From positions 124,001-188,000 of the forward strand of contig NZ_SNXI01000004.1 in assembly GCF_004362895.1 (NCBI RefSeq): a stretch of DNA of 64,000 nt, written 5' to 3'. The number at the start of each line of letters is the position of its first letter. The stretch's first letter is position 1. The DNA comes from Idiomarina aquatica (GTDB lineage: Bacteria > Pseudomonadota > Gammaproteobacteria > Enterobacterales > Alteromonadaceae). Positions 50,408 through 62,706 of the stretch are shown piece by piece. The notes below the pieces were generated by a model. The model was not told the DNA's origin. It was given only the letters and a program-made list of their open reading frames with translations, and did not search any database. A program made the translations under genes and the position numbers.

Positions 50408-51355
50408 TTAGTAATCAAACATAGCCGAAATAGATTCTTCGTTACTGACCCGGCGTAGTGCTTCAGAGAGCATACCTGATAACGTCAGCTGCGTGACTTT
50501 ACCCGTCGCTTTCATCTCTTCACTTAGCGGAATACTGTCGGTAACGATAAATTCATCGATGCATGATTCGGTAATGTTCTTAACCGCAGAACCTGAGAAC
50601 ACCGGATGTGTTGCATAAGCAAATACGCGCTTAGCGCCATGTTGCTTAAGCGCTTCAGCCGCTTTACACAAGGTGCCGCCGGTGTCGATCATGTCGTCAA
50701 CGATAATGCAGTCACGGCCTTTGACATCACCGATGATGTGCATGACCTGCGAGACGTTAGCCGACGGTCGACGCTTATCAATAATGGCCAGATCGGTATC
50801 ATCCATTAACTTGGCGAAGGCACGTGCCCGCACTACACCACCGATGTCAGGTGATACCACGGCAGGGTGGTCAAAGTTTTGTTGGCGCATGTGTTCAAGC
50901 AATACCGGTGTGCCGAACACGTTATCGACAGGGACATCAAAAAAGCCCTGAATTTGTTCAGCATGCAAGTCGACCGTTAATACCCGGTCCACGCCCACAC
51001 TGGATAAAAAGTCGGCGACGACTTTGGCGGTGATAGGCACACGGGCAGAACGCACGCGGCGATCCTGACGAGCATAACCGAAGTATGGCATAACGGCAGT
51101 GATACGCCCGGCGGAGGCACGGCGCAGGGCGTCAACCATGACGATAAGCTCCATTAAGTTATCGTTGGTTGGGGCACAGGTAGACTGCAATAAAAAAACG
51201 TCCGAGCCACGGACGTTTTCATTAATAGAGACACTGATTTCACCGTCGCTAAAGCGGCCGACGGAGGCTTCGCCCAGCTTAATATACAAGCGATCGGCGA
51301 TTTTCTGGGCGAGTTCTGGCGTGGCGTTACCAGCAAAGAGTTTCATGTCAGGCAC
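50408..51355 (-). CDS. prs: ribose-phosphate pyrophosphokinase
   Basis: A 315-aa enzyme (E. coli 315) making PRPP for nucleotide, His and Trp synthesis. Conserved parts are [26 protein letters not shown] and the PRPP loop [10 protein letters not shown]. It lies 12 nt after ispE in the lolB-ispE-prs operon. Confidence 0.98.
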   Translation of the reverse strand: MPDMKLFAGNATPELAQKIADRLYIKLGEASVGRFSDGEISVSINENVRGSDVFLLQSTCAPTNDNLMELIVMVDALRRASAGRITAVMPYFGYARQDRRVRSARVPITAKVVADFLSSVGVDRVLTVDLHAEQIQGFFDVPVDNVFGTPVLLEHMRQQNFDHPAVVSPDIGGVVRARAFAKLMDDTDLAIIDKRRPSANVSQVMHIIGDVKGRDCIIVDDMIDTGGTLCKAAEALKQHGAKRVFAYATHPVFSGSAVKNITESCIDEFIVTDSIPLSEEMKATGKVTQLTLSGMLSEALRRVSNEESISAMFDY

Positions 51356-51367
51356 AACAAACCTCGA

Positions 51368-52219
51368 CTAAGTTTGGGTTAATGTCCGGATAAGCGATGA
51401 ACGGTTCTGGCCTTGCGCGACAAAACTGTGCAGTTCACTGAACTGCTGTTGTGCGCTCGCTGCAGCATCATATGTATCAAAGCGTGCAAATAAGCACGCG
51501 CCGCTGCCAGTGAGCCGAGTCGGGGCGTATTGTAGCAATCGGTCACGTAGTTTGGCAACTTCGGGATACCGATCACAGACCACGGGTTCGAATACGTTGG
51601 TGGTGTTGTCAAACTGCCATTCGTTTGCAGTGATAGGCGGACAGTCACGTTGTAATTGGGGATCGGCAAATAGTTCCGGCGTGGCAATGGCAACGTTTGG
51701 CTTAACCACAAGATACCAGGGGGTTGCGGGTTCGACATCACTAAATTGCTCGCCAATACCCTCGGCAAATGCTGCATGCCCGTGAATAAAAATCGGTACA
51801 TCGGCGCCTAATTTTAAGCCCAGCTCAAGCAGCTGTTGTTGCGATAAAGGCGCTCCCCATAGCTTATTAAGCCCCACCAGCGTTGTCGCTGCGTCAGATG
51901 AGCCGCCGCCTAAGCCAGCGCCCTGCGGCAGGCGTTTATGCAGTACGATATCAGCGCCGCGCACAGGCAGTTGTGCCCGTTTAATGGCGCTTTGCAGTTG
52001 CTGTGCTGCCCGTAATACCAGGTTTTGTTGCGCGCTGATATGGCTGGTTGAATCGGTTAGCGTCAACTGGTCGTCTGTGCGTGGGGCAAATATCAGGGTA
52101 TCGGCGTAATCAACAAACTGAAAAACCGTTTGTAAATTATGGTAGCCGTCGTCGCGTCGACCGACAATGTGCAAAAATAAGTTGAGTTTGGCTGGTGCCG
52201 GAAGCTCCAACTGGGTCAT
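51368..52219 (-). CDS. ispE: 4-diphosphocytidyl-2-C-methyl-D-erythritol kinase
   Basis: A 283-aa GHMP kinase of the non-mevalonate isoprenoid pathway. PAPAKLNLFLHI at the start and the ATP loop PQGAGLGGGSSDAA are diagnostic. The ATG at 52219 overlaps the lolB stop (ATGA) and fits the E. coli start; the open frame extends 19 codons into lolB. Confidence 0.96.
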   Translation of the reverse strand: MTQLELPAPAKLNLFLHIVGRRDDGYHNLQTVFQFVDYADTLIFAPRTDDQLTLTDSTSHISAQQNLVLRAAQQLQSAIKRAQLPVRGADIVLHKRLPQGAGLGGGSSDAATTLVGLNKLWGAPLSQQQLLELGLKLGADVPIFIHGHAAFAEGIGEQFSDVEPATPWYLVVKPNVAIATPELFADPQLQRDCPPITANEWQFDNTTNVFEPVVCDRYPEVAKLRDRLLQYAPTRLTGSGACLFARFDTYDAAASAQQQFSELHSFVAQGQNRSSLIRTLTQT

Positions 52220-52914
52220 AGCGTGTCTGCATCCTGGGTAACGGGTTGAGCTGTTAATGACGGGGTTAGTTGCCACTCGTTCATTTGTATTTTAATCAAC
52301 AGTTGCGCCGATTGCAGTTGAATTTGTTGTGGCAGTGGGTCAGCAGCGTCGCCATAAAACCACTGAATAGACCAGTGCTCAGCGTTAGCTCTCGTGACAC
52401 TGGCCGCGGCCAGACGTCCGCCGCTGATAAACTGACGCTGGTTTAAGGTCGGCGTGACCTTGCCTAATACCCATTGACTCAGTTCATCGAGTGGCAAGCG
52501 TGCGCCGAGCACGCGTTGCAGGAGTTGTTCGGCATTATCGCCCTGATAGCGTTCGCCTTCTAATGTTAACTCGGCGTGCTCAGGGAGCATCGTTAAGGTC
52601 GCCAGTTGTCCTTTAAGCGGGTGTGAAAAGCGCAGCTGTTGCCGCGTATCGGGCTGTCGCTGCCAGCGCCAGTCAAGGTACAAACCATCGCGCTCATTAG
52701 TTTGGCGTTGAATAATCGCCAGTCGCGCCGATAGCTGCCATCGGAAAATTGAATCTAAACGTTGTTGATGTGCATCGACCAGGGTTTGGTCGGTGTTTTT
52801 TAATACCGGCTGTTGGTTCGGCGTGGAGATAGAACAACCAACCAGAACCAGCGTTAATAGTGCAACAGAGAGCCGTTTGAGGAGCATAACGGCTGGGTTA
52901 AACAGGCTGTCCAT
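52216..52914 (-). CDS. lolB: outer-membrane lipoprotein receptor LolB
   Basis: A 232-aa lipoprotein that takes lipoproteins from LolA and inserts them in the outer membrane. The signal peptide ends in lipobox LVGC, and the mature part has RWQLSARLAI and the conserved hydrophobic-pocket strands. The ATG at 52914 has AAGGGA 9 nt upstream; the ATG at 52887 (MLLKRLS) gives a tidier signal peptide but lacks a site. It is divergent from hemA. Confidence 0.9.
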   Translation of the reverse strand: MDSLFNPAVMLLKRLSVALLTLVLVGCSISTPNQQPVLKNTDQTLVDAHQQRLDSIFRWQLSARLAIIQRQTNERDGLYLDWRWQRQPDTRQQLRFSHPLKGQLATLTMLPEHAELTLEGERYQGDNAEQLLQRVLGARLPLDELSQWVLGKVTPTLNQRQFISGGRLAAASVTRANAEHWSIQWFYGDAADPLPQQIQLQSAQLLIKIQMNEWQLTPSLTAQPVTQDADTL

Positions 52915-53065
52915 TCGATTAAATCCCTTCACCAACAACGCCTTTAGCCAGTAAAATTGACAACAGTTGAACAGAAAGCCGACGTACTTTCAATAATTAA
53001 GGCTTTCACGTACAATCTGCCCACTAACCCATTGACCACGTTGAGACAACGAGTTTCTGCAGCGG

Positions 53066-54346
53066 ATGACCATTTCAGCCCTCGGTATAAATCACAAAAC
53101 AGCACCGGTAGATCTGCGCGAACGCGTCGCCTTTTCGACCGAACAGCTGGATACAGCGCTTCAGGCAATTCGACAGCTTCAGGGCGTTGACGAGGCTGTT
53201 ATTGTGTCAACCTGTAATCGCACCGAAATATATTGTCAGGGCAAGGTGTCAGGCGATTTACTGCTGGGCTGGCTAGCGGGTTTTCATGGCTTAGCGCCGG
53301 ATGCCCTGCAACAACATCATTATGTCTACCAGGATCGGCAGGCCATAAGCCACTTAATGTCGGTTGCCAGCGGCCTGGATTCGCTGGTGCTGGGCGAGCC
53401 GCAAATTCTGGGACAGGTTAAACAGGCCTATCAGTTAGCTAAACGGCAAACCGCCGTCGGCGGCATTCTGGAGCGTTTGTTTCAACAGACTTTTCGAGTC
53501 GCAAAGACGGTGCGTAACGAAACTGAAGTTGGCCAAAACGCTGTATCAGTAGCCTACGCCGCGGTGAGTCTGGCGAAACATATATTTGCTAAACTTAACC
53601 AGTCCAGGGTATTGCTTATTGGCGCTGGTGATACCTCTGAGCTGGTTGCGCAACATCTGCAACAACAGGGAGTGGCCGACATTACCGTGGCCAACCGAAC
53701 CTTGCAGCGGGCAGCAGAGCTGGCGCAAAAAATAGGTGGCAAAGCGCATAGCCTGGCTGAGTTAGGCGAGTTACTGCCACAAGCTGACATCGTCGTTAGT
53801 TCTACTGCCAGCACCTTGCCTATTGTCGGTAAAGGCAGCATCGAAAGCGCGCTAAAAAAGCGACGCCACCGGCCCATGCTGTTAATCGACCTGGCGGTGC
53901 CAAGAGACATTGAAGAACAGGTTAATGAATTAGACGACGCTTACCTTTATACAGTTGATGATTTGCAAAATATCATCAGCGAGAATATTAAAAACCGAGA
54001 GCAGGCGGCGCGACAGGCGCAGGTCATAATCCAGCAGCAAAGTGAAGAATTTGGTGACTGGTTAAAATCGTTAAATAGTGTTGGGCTAATCCGCGACTAT
54101 CGCGGTCAAACACAGCAAATAGCTCAGCAGCAGTTACAAAAAGCGCAGCAGTTATTGGCGCAGGGTAAGCCAGCCGAAGATGTTTTACAGTTGCTGGCGC
54201 ACCGGTTGACGCAACAATTAACGCATCAGCCAACCCAATTAATTAAGGCAGCGGGTGAACATAATGATCAAAATTCACTGGCGCTATTGCAACAGTTATT
54301 AACCCGTGAAAATGGCGGTGTTAACGAGAATAACAACGAGGAATAA
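53066..54346 (+). CDS. hemA: glutamyl-tRNA reductase
   Basis: A 426-aa NADPH enzyme for the first committed step of haem synthesis. The catalytic Cys is C50 in VSTCNRTEIY, and the NADPH loop is GAGDTSELVA. The C-terminal dimerisation domain is Gln-rich. It starts the hemA-prfA-prmC run; a possible TACAAT -10 lies at 53011-53016 with no good -35. Confidence 0.97.
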   Translation: MTISALGINHKTAPVDLRERVAFSTEQLDTALQAIRQLQGVDEAVIVSTCNRTEIYCQGKVSGDLLLGWLAGFHGLAPDALQQHHYVYQDRQAISHLMSVASGLDSLVLGEPQILGQVKQAYQLAKRQTAVGGILERLFQQTFRVAKTVRNETEVGQNAVSVAYAAVSLAKHIFAKLNQSRVLLIGAGDTSELVAQHLQQQGVADITVANRTLQRAAELAQKIGGKAHSLAELGELLPQADIVVSSTASTLPIVGKGSIESALKKRRHRPMLLIDLAVPRDIEEQVNELDDAYLYTVDDLQNIISENIKNREQAARQAQVIIQQQSEEFGDWLKSLNSVGLIRDYRGQTQQIAQQQLQKAQQLLAQGKPAEDVLQLLAHRLTQQLTHQPTQLIKAAGEHNDQNSLALLQQLLTRENGGVNENNNEE

Positions 54347-54355
54347 CGACAGTTC

Positions 54356-55447
54356 ATGAATCCATCGATTGAACGAAAATTAGAAGGCCTGTTAGAACGT
54401 TATCAGGAAGTGCAGGCGTTATTGGGTGAAGCCGATATTATCGCTGATCAAAATCGATTTCGGGCGCTTTCTAAGGAATATTCGCAGTTAGAGGAAGTGG
54501 TCGACAATTTTGAACGTTTCCGACAAGCACAGGCGGACTTAGATGCAGCGCACGAAATGGCCAACGATGATGATGCCGATATGCGCGAAATGGCAGCTGA
54601 CGAAATAAAAGCGGGTGAACACGCGGTTGAAGAGCTGGAGCAGCAGCTACAAGTCTTGCTGCTGCCAAAAGACCCCAATGATGACCGTGCTTGTTATTTG
54701 GAAATTCGTGCAGGTGCTGGTGGTGACGAAGCAGCCATATTTGCCGGTGATCTGTTCCGTATGTACAGCCGCTATGCCGAAGCAAACGGCTGGAAAGTCA
54801 GTGTAGTATCGGCCAGCGATGGCGAGCATGGCGGCTATAAAGAAGTTATCGCCCACATGAGCGGTGATGGCGTTTATGGCAAAATGAAATTTGAATCAGG
54901 TGGACACCGGGTACAACGTGTGCCGGAAACTGAGTCGCAGGGGCGGGTGCATACCTCGGCCTGCACCGTGGCGGTGTTGCCGGAAATTCCTGAAGCCGAG
55001 GCGATTGAGATCAATCCGGCGGATCTGCGCGTTGATACCTTCCGTGCGTCGGGTGCCGGCGGACAGCACGTTAACCGCACCGACTCTGCGATCCGGCTTA
55101 CCCACTTACCAACGGGCGTAGTGGTCGAGTGTCAGGAAGAGCGTTCGCAGCATAAAAACCGTGCTAAAGCGATGTCGGTATTGCAATCACGCTTGCAACA
55201 GCGGGAAGACGAAAAACGCCAGCAGGAAGAGGCCAGCACGCGCCGCAACTTGGTCGGTAGTGGTGATCGTTCTGAGCGGATTCGTACCTATAACTATCCG
55301 CAAAGCCGGGTTACTGATCACCGTATTAATCTGACGCTGTATCGGTTAGACGAGGTGTTGGCGGGTAGTCTGTCACTTATTCTGGATCCGATTATTACTG
55401 AGCACCAGGCGGATCAACTGGCCGCATTGGCGCAGGAACAACAGTAA
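54356..55447 (+). CDS. prfA: peptide chain release factor 1
   Basis: A 363-aa RF1 reading UAA and UAG. GGQ at 235-237 is the peptidyl-tRNA hydrolysis motif, and [16 protein letters not shown] holds the PxT codon-reading tripeptide (PET here). It lies 9 nt after hemA and 4 nt before prmC, whose product methylates the GGQ glutamine. Confidence 0.98.
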   Translation: MNPSIERKLEGLLERYQEVQALLGEADIIADQNRFRALSKEYSQLEEVVDNFERFRQAQADLDAAHEMANDDDADMREMAADEIKAGEHAVEELEQQLQVLLLPKDPNDDRACYLEIRAGAGGDEAAIFAGDLFRMYSRYAEANGWKVSVVSASDGEHGGYKEVIAHMSGDGVYGKMKFESGGHRVQRVPETESQGRVHTSACTVAVLPEIPEAEAIEINPADLRVDTFRASGAGGQHVNRTDSAIRLTHLPTGVVVECQEERSQHKNRAKAMSVLQSRLQQREDEKRQQEEASTRRNLVGSGDRSERIRTYNYPQSRVTDHRINLTLYRLDEVLAGSLSLILDPIITEHQADQLAALAQEQQ

Positions 55448-55451
55448 CTCA

Positions 55452-56288
55452 ATGCAACCAACAATTGCCGAAGCTCAGGCGTGGTGCCGACAGCAGCTAA
55501 TTGATGCAGACAGCCCGGCCGTTGATAGCCGGGCGCTGTTATGTCACGTACTGCAACAGTCGGCCGCTTATTTAATGACCTGGCCGGAACAGCAATTGTC
55601 GGTTAGCCAGTGGCAGCAGTTACAACAGCTGACTGATAAACGTCGTCAGGGTCATCCGGTTGCGCACCTTACCGGACAACGGGAGTTTTGGTCGCTATCG
55701 TTAACTGTTAACAACAGTACGCTGATTCCGCGGCCTGATACCGAAACGTTAGTGGCCACAGCGCTGGAACTATCACTACCTTCACAGGCGCGGGTGCTGG
55801 ATTTAGGCACCGGAACCGGTGCCATCGCACTGGCGCTTAAGTCAGAACGTCCTCAGTGGCAGATTAGTGCGCTGGATGCGTCGGCCGACGCGGTCGCATT
55901 GGCTCGGCATAACGCGCAGCGGTTGGCGCTGGATATCGAGGTGCAACAAAGTCACTGGTTTGCAGATATCGACGCCGCTGAATTTGATTTAATTGTTGCT
56001 AATCCGCCTTATATCGATGCCAATGATCCACACTTAAGCCAGGGCGACGTCAGGTTTGAACCGCGCTCAGCGCTGGTGGCAGCGCAGCAAGGATTAGCTG
56101 ATATAGCGACGATTGCCGGCCAGGCTGGTAACTGGCTAACGCCCGCTGGGTGGTTGTTGTTTGAGCATGGCTGGCAACAAGCTGACTCGGTCGTTGAGCT
56201 ACTGCGCCAAAACGGTTATAAACATGTTAACCGCTGGACAGATTATGGTAGTGTAGAACGAGTAACAGGCGGCCAGAAGGCAGGTTAA
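55452..56288 (+). CDS. prmC: release factor glutamine methyltransferase PrmC
   Basis: A 278-aa SAM-dependent enzyme that methylates the GGQ glutamine of RF1 and RF2. The SAM loop LDLGTGTGAIALAL and the catalytic NPPY at 184-187 are intact. It lies in the conserved hemA-prfA-prmC order. Confidence 0.97.
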   Translation: MQPTIAEAQAWCRQQLIDADSPAVDSRALLCHVLQQSAAYLMTWPEQQLSVSQWQQLQQLTDKRRQGHPVAHLTGQREFWSLSLTVNNSTLIPRPDTETLVATALELSLPSQARVLDLGTGTGAIALALKSERPQWQISALDASADAVALARHNAQRLALDIEVQQSHWFADIDAAEFDLIVANPPYIDANDPHLSQGDVRFEPRSALVAAQQGLADIATIAGQAGNWLTPAGWLLFEHGWQQADSVVELLRQNGYKHVNRWTDYGSVERVTGGQKAG

Positions 56289-56300
56289 AGAGGGATTATT

Positions 56301-57767
56301 ATGAGCAATCAGTTTATGTTTGCAGATGAACCGGGTCAGCAGGCTCCAAGTATTCCGACGGAAAATTGGAAGATTCTTATTGTTGATGATGAGCCTGAAG
56401 TGCATGCCGTAACAAAACTTGCCTTAAGTGACTTTAATTTTCTGGGCCGCGGACTGGAATTTCATAGTGCCTTTTCTGGTAAAGAAGCCTATGAGCTGAT
56501 AGAGCAACACCCGGATGCCGCTATCCTGCTGCTGGATGTGGTGATGGAGACCGATGATGCGGGTTTAAAAGTAGCACGCTACATACGCGAACAGGCGCAG
56601 AATCACTATACCCGAATTATTTTACGAACCGGCCAGCCGGGTCAGGCGCCCGAACGCACGGTTATCGTTAATTACGACATTAATGATTATAAGTCTAAAA
56701 CCGAATTAACGGCGCAAAAGCTATTCACTGCGGTGATGTCATCGTTGCGGTCGTACCGCGATATCATGTCGATTGATCAAAGCCGCCATGGGCTGGAAAA
56801 AATTATTGCTGCTTCATCTAACTTGTATGCGTTGCAACCGATGAATAGCTTTGTCGACGGCTTGGTGCAACAGTTGAGCTGGGTTATTGGCGGGGCACGC
56901 CAAACCTTGTATGCAACCGCCGATAGTCAGGGTAGAAGCTATCAGGTGGTAGCCGCTTATGGCGAGGATTCGGGGGTTGCCGTGGGGCAAACATTGCGCT
57001 CCGTATTGCCGGCCGAAGCGTTGTCAGAGCTTGACGATGTTATTGCTAACCACGGTAGCTACTACGGTGACGACTTTGTCTTGCTTTACTGTCGCAGTCA
57101 TTGTCGCCCACATGGCTCGGTGTTGTTTATTGGTGGTATTTCGCGGCAGTTGACTGATGATGACCACCATGTGCTGCAACTATTCTCGGAAAACGTGCAG
57201 CTGGCGCAGGATAACGTTGTCTGTTTGGAAGATTCGGATCAGTTTCTTGCGCGTCTGGGGGACCAGTTAATGGAGCTGCGAAGCGCGGCATTCGAGCCCG
57301 AGTCTCTGCCGCCGGCTGCAGCGCTAGCGTATCGTGTGGCCCAGCTAGTTAGCCCGGCGAATGAAGCTAAAAATACCGCGTTAGCCTGGTTCCTTTACGA
57401 ACCGGCGGGGCCGCTGTTGCAATGTGCGCCAGATTCCGTTGCTGCTAACGAAACCACCTGCCAACAAAGAGTGTCACGCTCGCTGCGTGCGCTGGCACAT
57501 GGCCAGCATGTGGCAACTCAGGTTGCCCACCGGGCATTGATCGAACGGCTGGAACGTTGGGATGGCATGGGGTTACCTGAGGGTAAGCAGGGTGTAGCCA
57601 TTGGTACCAGCACGCAGGTATTGTTAATTACCGAACAGTTACTGGAGTGGCAGGCACAACAGTTATCAGAAGACGATATCAAAGTTCGTCTGGAGGCAGA
57701 AAAAGGGCGTTATTATTCGCCGGAATTTCTTGATGCGGTCGTACCGCAGCTCAAACAACTAAGCTAA
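56301..57767 (+). CDS. response regulator with DUF3369 and decayed HD-GYP domain
   Basis: A 488-aa cytoplasmic protein. The receiver domain (about 24-150) has ILIVDDEPEVH and the phospho-acceptor D79 in LLLDVVMET. The DUF3369-type middle (about 160-320) starts SYRDIMSIDQSRHGLEKII. The C-terminal part keeps traces of HD-GYP: ERWDGMGLPEGK at about 418-429 stands where HHEKWDGSGYP is expected, and YYSPEFLDAV resembles the FDP ending. The metal-binding HD pair is not seen and GYP reads GLP. It is probably catalytically dead and may act by binding. It is inserted between prmC and sirB2. Confidence 0.87.
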   Translation: MSNQFMFADEPGQQAPSIPTENWKILIVDDEPEVHAVTKLALSDFNFLGRGLEFHSAFSGKEAYELIEQHPDAAILLLDVVMETDDAGLKVARYIREQAQNHYTRIILRTGQPGQAPERTVIVNYDINDYKSKTELTAQKLFTAVMSSLRSYRDIMSIDQSRHGLEKIIAASSNLYALQPMNSFVDGLVQQLSWVIGGARQTLYATADSQGRSYQVVAAYGEDSGVAVGQTLRSVLPAEALSELDDVIANHGSYYGDDFVLLYCRSHCRPHGSVLFIGGISRQLTDDDHHVLQLFSENVQLAQDNVVCLEDSDQFLARLGDQLMELRSAAFEPESLPPAAALAYRVAQLVSPANEAKNTALAWFLYEPAGPLLQCAPDSVAANETTCQQRVSRSLRALAHGQHVATQVAHRALIERLERWDGMGLPEGKQGVAIGTSTQVLLITEQLLEWQAQQLSEDDIKVRLEAEKGRYYSPEFLDAVVPQLKQLS

Positions 57768-57779
57768 AAGGAGCACGCT

Positions 57780-58154
57780 GTGTACGTTGCATTTAAACAT
57801 CTACACGTTTTATTTGTCGTTATCTCGGTCATATTTTTTATCACTCGCTTTGTCTGGAAGCAGCTAGAATCGGGCATGCTACAAAAAAAGTGGGTGAAAA
57901 TAGTACCGCATATCAACGACACCTTATTATTGCTCAGTGCGATCGCTATGCTGGTTATCAGTCAGCGCGCGCCGATTGCAGACCCCTGGGTAACCGAAAA
58001 AGTACTGGGTGTTATTGGCTATATTGTGTTTGGTTTGGTGGCGCTAAAAGGTAGCAGCCGAGCTGTTAGCTGGTTTGGTTTTGTGGTTGCCTGTGTCTGG
58101 CTGGCTGCGCTATTTCATGTTGCCTTTGGCAAAATGCCGTTGGTGCTGGGCTAA
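57780..58154 (+). CDS. sirB2: SirB2 family membrane protein
   Basis: A 124-aa inner-membrane protein with four hydrophobic segments, starting YVAFKHLHVLFVVISVIFF and containing PHINDTLLLLSAIAML, as in SirB2/YchQ. The function is unknown despite the old Salmonella invasion-regulator name. It starts at GTG with AAGGAG 7 nt upstream and lies between prmC and kdsA as in E. coli. Confidence 0.92.
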   Translation: MYVAFKHLHVLFVVISVIFFITRFVWKQLESGMLQKKWVKIVPHINDTLLLLSAIAMLVISQRAPIADPWVTEKVLGVIGYIVFGLVALKGSSRAVSWFGFVVACVWLAALFHVAFGKMPLVLG

Positions 58155-58163
58155 TTATTGTTC

Positions 58164-58976
58164 ATGGTGACTATGCAGTATTCGTTTCTTCAACAATGTG
58201 ACAAAGAAGTTGTTCCGACCATTGAATTGGTTTGGGAGATCAGCCGCCAGCTCGAGTTGGGCCGCGGCTGTGATTTGGCCGATTTTCGCCACCAACTGGA
58301 TGAGTTCTCCGGGTTTGTTAATGCCGCCGACCGGCATCAGAAAATGGCTCAGTTAAATGATTTTTTCTATCGCCAGTTGGGTTACAGCGATGCCCCGGAA
58401 AGCTGGGTAAAGTCCCACCGGATTAGTGTTGACCAGGTGGCGGCTTTTCGAACCGGGGTGCCGTTGGTACTGGCAATGCTGCTGCGCGAATGCGCCGCAC
58501 ACGCAGGTATCGAACTGCAAGTCGTTGATTTTCCTGGTTATCCGATGCTCAAACTGACCGAAGATGACCGTACCGATTTTATCGACCCACAAAACGGTCA
58601 GTTCGTTCGCTATCAGGAAGTCATGGAGCGCTTTGAAGATGTCATGGAAGGCGATGCAGAATTCTGCTGGGAGTGGGCCGAACCAACGCCGCAGAAAGCC
58701 TTAATCGAAGCCTATTTGACTGAATTAAAACACTGTTTAATGGCTGAAGCCCGCTTCGAAAAAGCGCTGCGCTGTGTGCAGATGTTATTGACGTTGCAAC
58801 CCGATGACCCTTACGAGATCCGGGACCGGGGCTATCTTTACGAAGAGTTAGGCTGCCAGCACGTGGCCGTCGACGACTACCAGTATTTTGTTGACCAATG
58901 TCCGGATGACCCTAGTGCCGAGATAATTAAGCTACAACTGGAAAGTTACTCAGGGCCTCAGGACGTATTTCACTAA
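58164..58976 (+). CDS. sirB1: SirB1 family protein (transglutaminase-like plus TPR)
   Basis: A 270-aa cytoplasmic protein of the SirB1/YchA family: an N-terminal transglutaminase-like region (about 40-150, with RTGVPLVLAMLLRECAAHAG) and C-terminal TPR-like helices (about 185-255). The start is unsure: ATGs at 58164 and 58173 and a TTG at 58158 are in frame, with no strong binding site. The function is unknown. Confidence 0.88.
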   Translation: MVTMQYSFLQQCDKEVVPTIELVWEISRQLELGRGCDLADFRHQLDEFSGFVNAADRHQKMAQLNDFFYRQLGYSDAPESWVKSHRISVDQVAAFRTGVPLVLAMLLRECAAHAGIELQVVDFPGYPMLKLTEDDRTDFIDPQNGQFVRYQEVMERFEDVMEGDAEFCWEWAEPTPQKALIEAYLTELKHCLMAEARFEKALRCVQMLLTLQPDDPYEIRDRGYLYEELGCQHVAVDDYQYFVDQCPDDPSAEIIKLQLESYSGPQDVFH

Positions 58977-59014
58977 TGCCAGTGCAGGCAAAAATTATAA
59001 TAAGGAGATAAGTA

Positions 59015-61146
<2,132 letters not shown>

Positions 61147-61176
61147 AACCTTAACGGCACATAAAAAGTAACTACC

Positions 61177-62667
61177 ATGATGCAACAGGCGGCAGTCGTT
61201 CAGGATAATCGTCTAAAACCGCAACAGGCGGCGAAACTTTTATCCAAAGCTATCGGAGCGCTTATTGCGCTTCTGTCGGTGGCTTTGTTAGCGCCTTTTG
61301 TATTGGCAGCAGTCAATAGTGAAAAGGACCAGTGGACTTATCTGACACTGGCTGTAATTGGCATAATAACGGGGCTGGTGCTGTTTTCGCAAAAAACCGG
61401 CGAGGCAAAATTACGTGCGCGGCAGGTATTTTTGCTGACCACCTTATGCTGGGTTTGTGCAAGCCTGTTTGCCACCCTTCCGTTTGTTTTTGCGCAACCG
61501 TATTTGGGATTCACCGACGCCTGGTTTGAAGCCATGTCCGCCATTACCACTACGGGTGCAACTGTTATCGTTGGCTTGGATGAGTTGCCAAAATCAGTGT
61601 TGTTGTGGCGTGGCATGCTGCAATGGCTTGGTGGTATCGGTATTATCGTTATGGCGATGGCTATTTTACCGTTTTTGCAAGTGGGTGGCATGCGCTTATT
61701 CCAGGCCGAATCATCGGATATGTCGGGTAAATTTTTACCGCGATCCAGTCTGATGGTCATGGCCATCGGCAAAGTCTATCTGTTACTGACGGCGCTGGTA
61801 ATATTGCTTTATGCGTTAGGCGGAATGCAGACCTTCGATGCCTTTGTACATGGTATGACAACTATCGGCACGGCCGGATTTTCCAACTATGATGCTTCGT
61901 TTGGACACTTTGCCGATAGTCCTTTTTTAATTGTGGTCGGTACTATTTTTATGGTCGCCGGTGCATTGCCTTTTGTGCTCTATATCCGCGCTATGAAAAA
62001 GGACATCGAGCCAATTATGAAAGACACCCAGGTACGTGCCTTTCTGATTTTTTTATTACTCACTATCGTTATCATAGCCCTGATCCAAGTGGGCAAAGGG
62101 CGTGAGTGGGGCGATGCCTTTTTGCATACCGCATTTAACGTCGTATCGGTTGTTACCACTACCGGGTATGCTACCGAGGACTACGGCCAGTGGGGCAACT
62201 GGTCGATAATGATTTTCTTTTACCTGATGTTTGTCGGTGGCTGTACCGGCTCGACTGCCGGCGGCATGAAGATTTTTCGTTTCCAGTTATCGCAGTTGTT
62301 ATTGCGGCGACAATTTAGTCAGTTGATCCACCCTAACTTGGTGCAAGTACAAACTTATCAGGATCGACGGGTTAATGATTCGTTACTTGGCTCTATGGTA
62401 GCGTTTTGTTTTACCTACTTTTTGCTGGTTGCTGCCATCGCGTTAGGACTGTCGCTTTTTAATCTCGACTTTATGACATCAATTTCGGGTGCAGCCTCTG
62501 CGGTGAGTAACGTGGGCCCTGCGCTTGGCGATATCATCGGCCCTAGTGGAAATTTTTCCAGTCTACCTGACGGGGCTAAGTTTCTGCTGATATTTGCCAT
62601 GTTAGCCGGGCGCTTAGAAATCATGACGGTATTGATTTTGTTCCATCGTCATTACTGGCGTCATTAA
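61177..62667 (+). CDS. trkH: Trk potassium uptake protein TrkH
   Basis: A 496-aa inner-membrane potassium channel-like subunit working with the cytoplasmic TrkA (not in this window). Four selectivity-filter pore loops are visible: SAITTTGATV, MTTIGTAGFSNYD, VVSVVTTTGYATEDYG and SGAASAVSNVGPALG. The length is near E. coli TrkH (483). A short gap to kdsA leaves its promoter undefined. Confidence 0.96.
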   Translation: MMQQAAVVQDNRLKPQQAAKLLSKAIGALIALLSVALLAPFVLAAVNSEKDQWTYLTLAVIGIITGLVLFSQKTGEAKLRARQVFLLTTLCWVCASLFATLPFVFAQPYLGFTDAWFEAMSAITTTGATVIVGLDELPKSVLLWRGMLQWLGGIGIIVMAMAILPFLQVGGMRLFQAESSDMSGKFLPRSSLMVMAIGKVYLLLTALVILLYALGGMQTFDAFVHGMTTIGTAGFSNYDASFGHFADSPFLIVVGTIFMVAGALPFVLYIRAMKKDIEPIMKDTQVRAFLIFLLLTIVIIALIQVGKGREWGDAFLHTAFNVVSVVTTTGYATEDYGQWGNWSIMIFFYLMFVGGCTGSTAGGMKIFRFQLSQLLLRRQFSQLIHPNLVQVQTYQDRRVNDSLLGSMVAFCFTYFLLVAAIALGLSLFNLDFMTSISGAASAVSNVGPALGDIIGPSGNFSSLPDGAKFLLIFAMLAGRLEIMTVLILFHRHYWRH

Positions 62668-62706
62668 TCGGCCACCCGCCTTAACGGCACGCGAAGGAGT
62701 AGTGGA

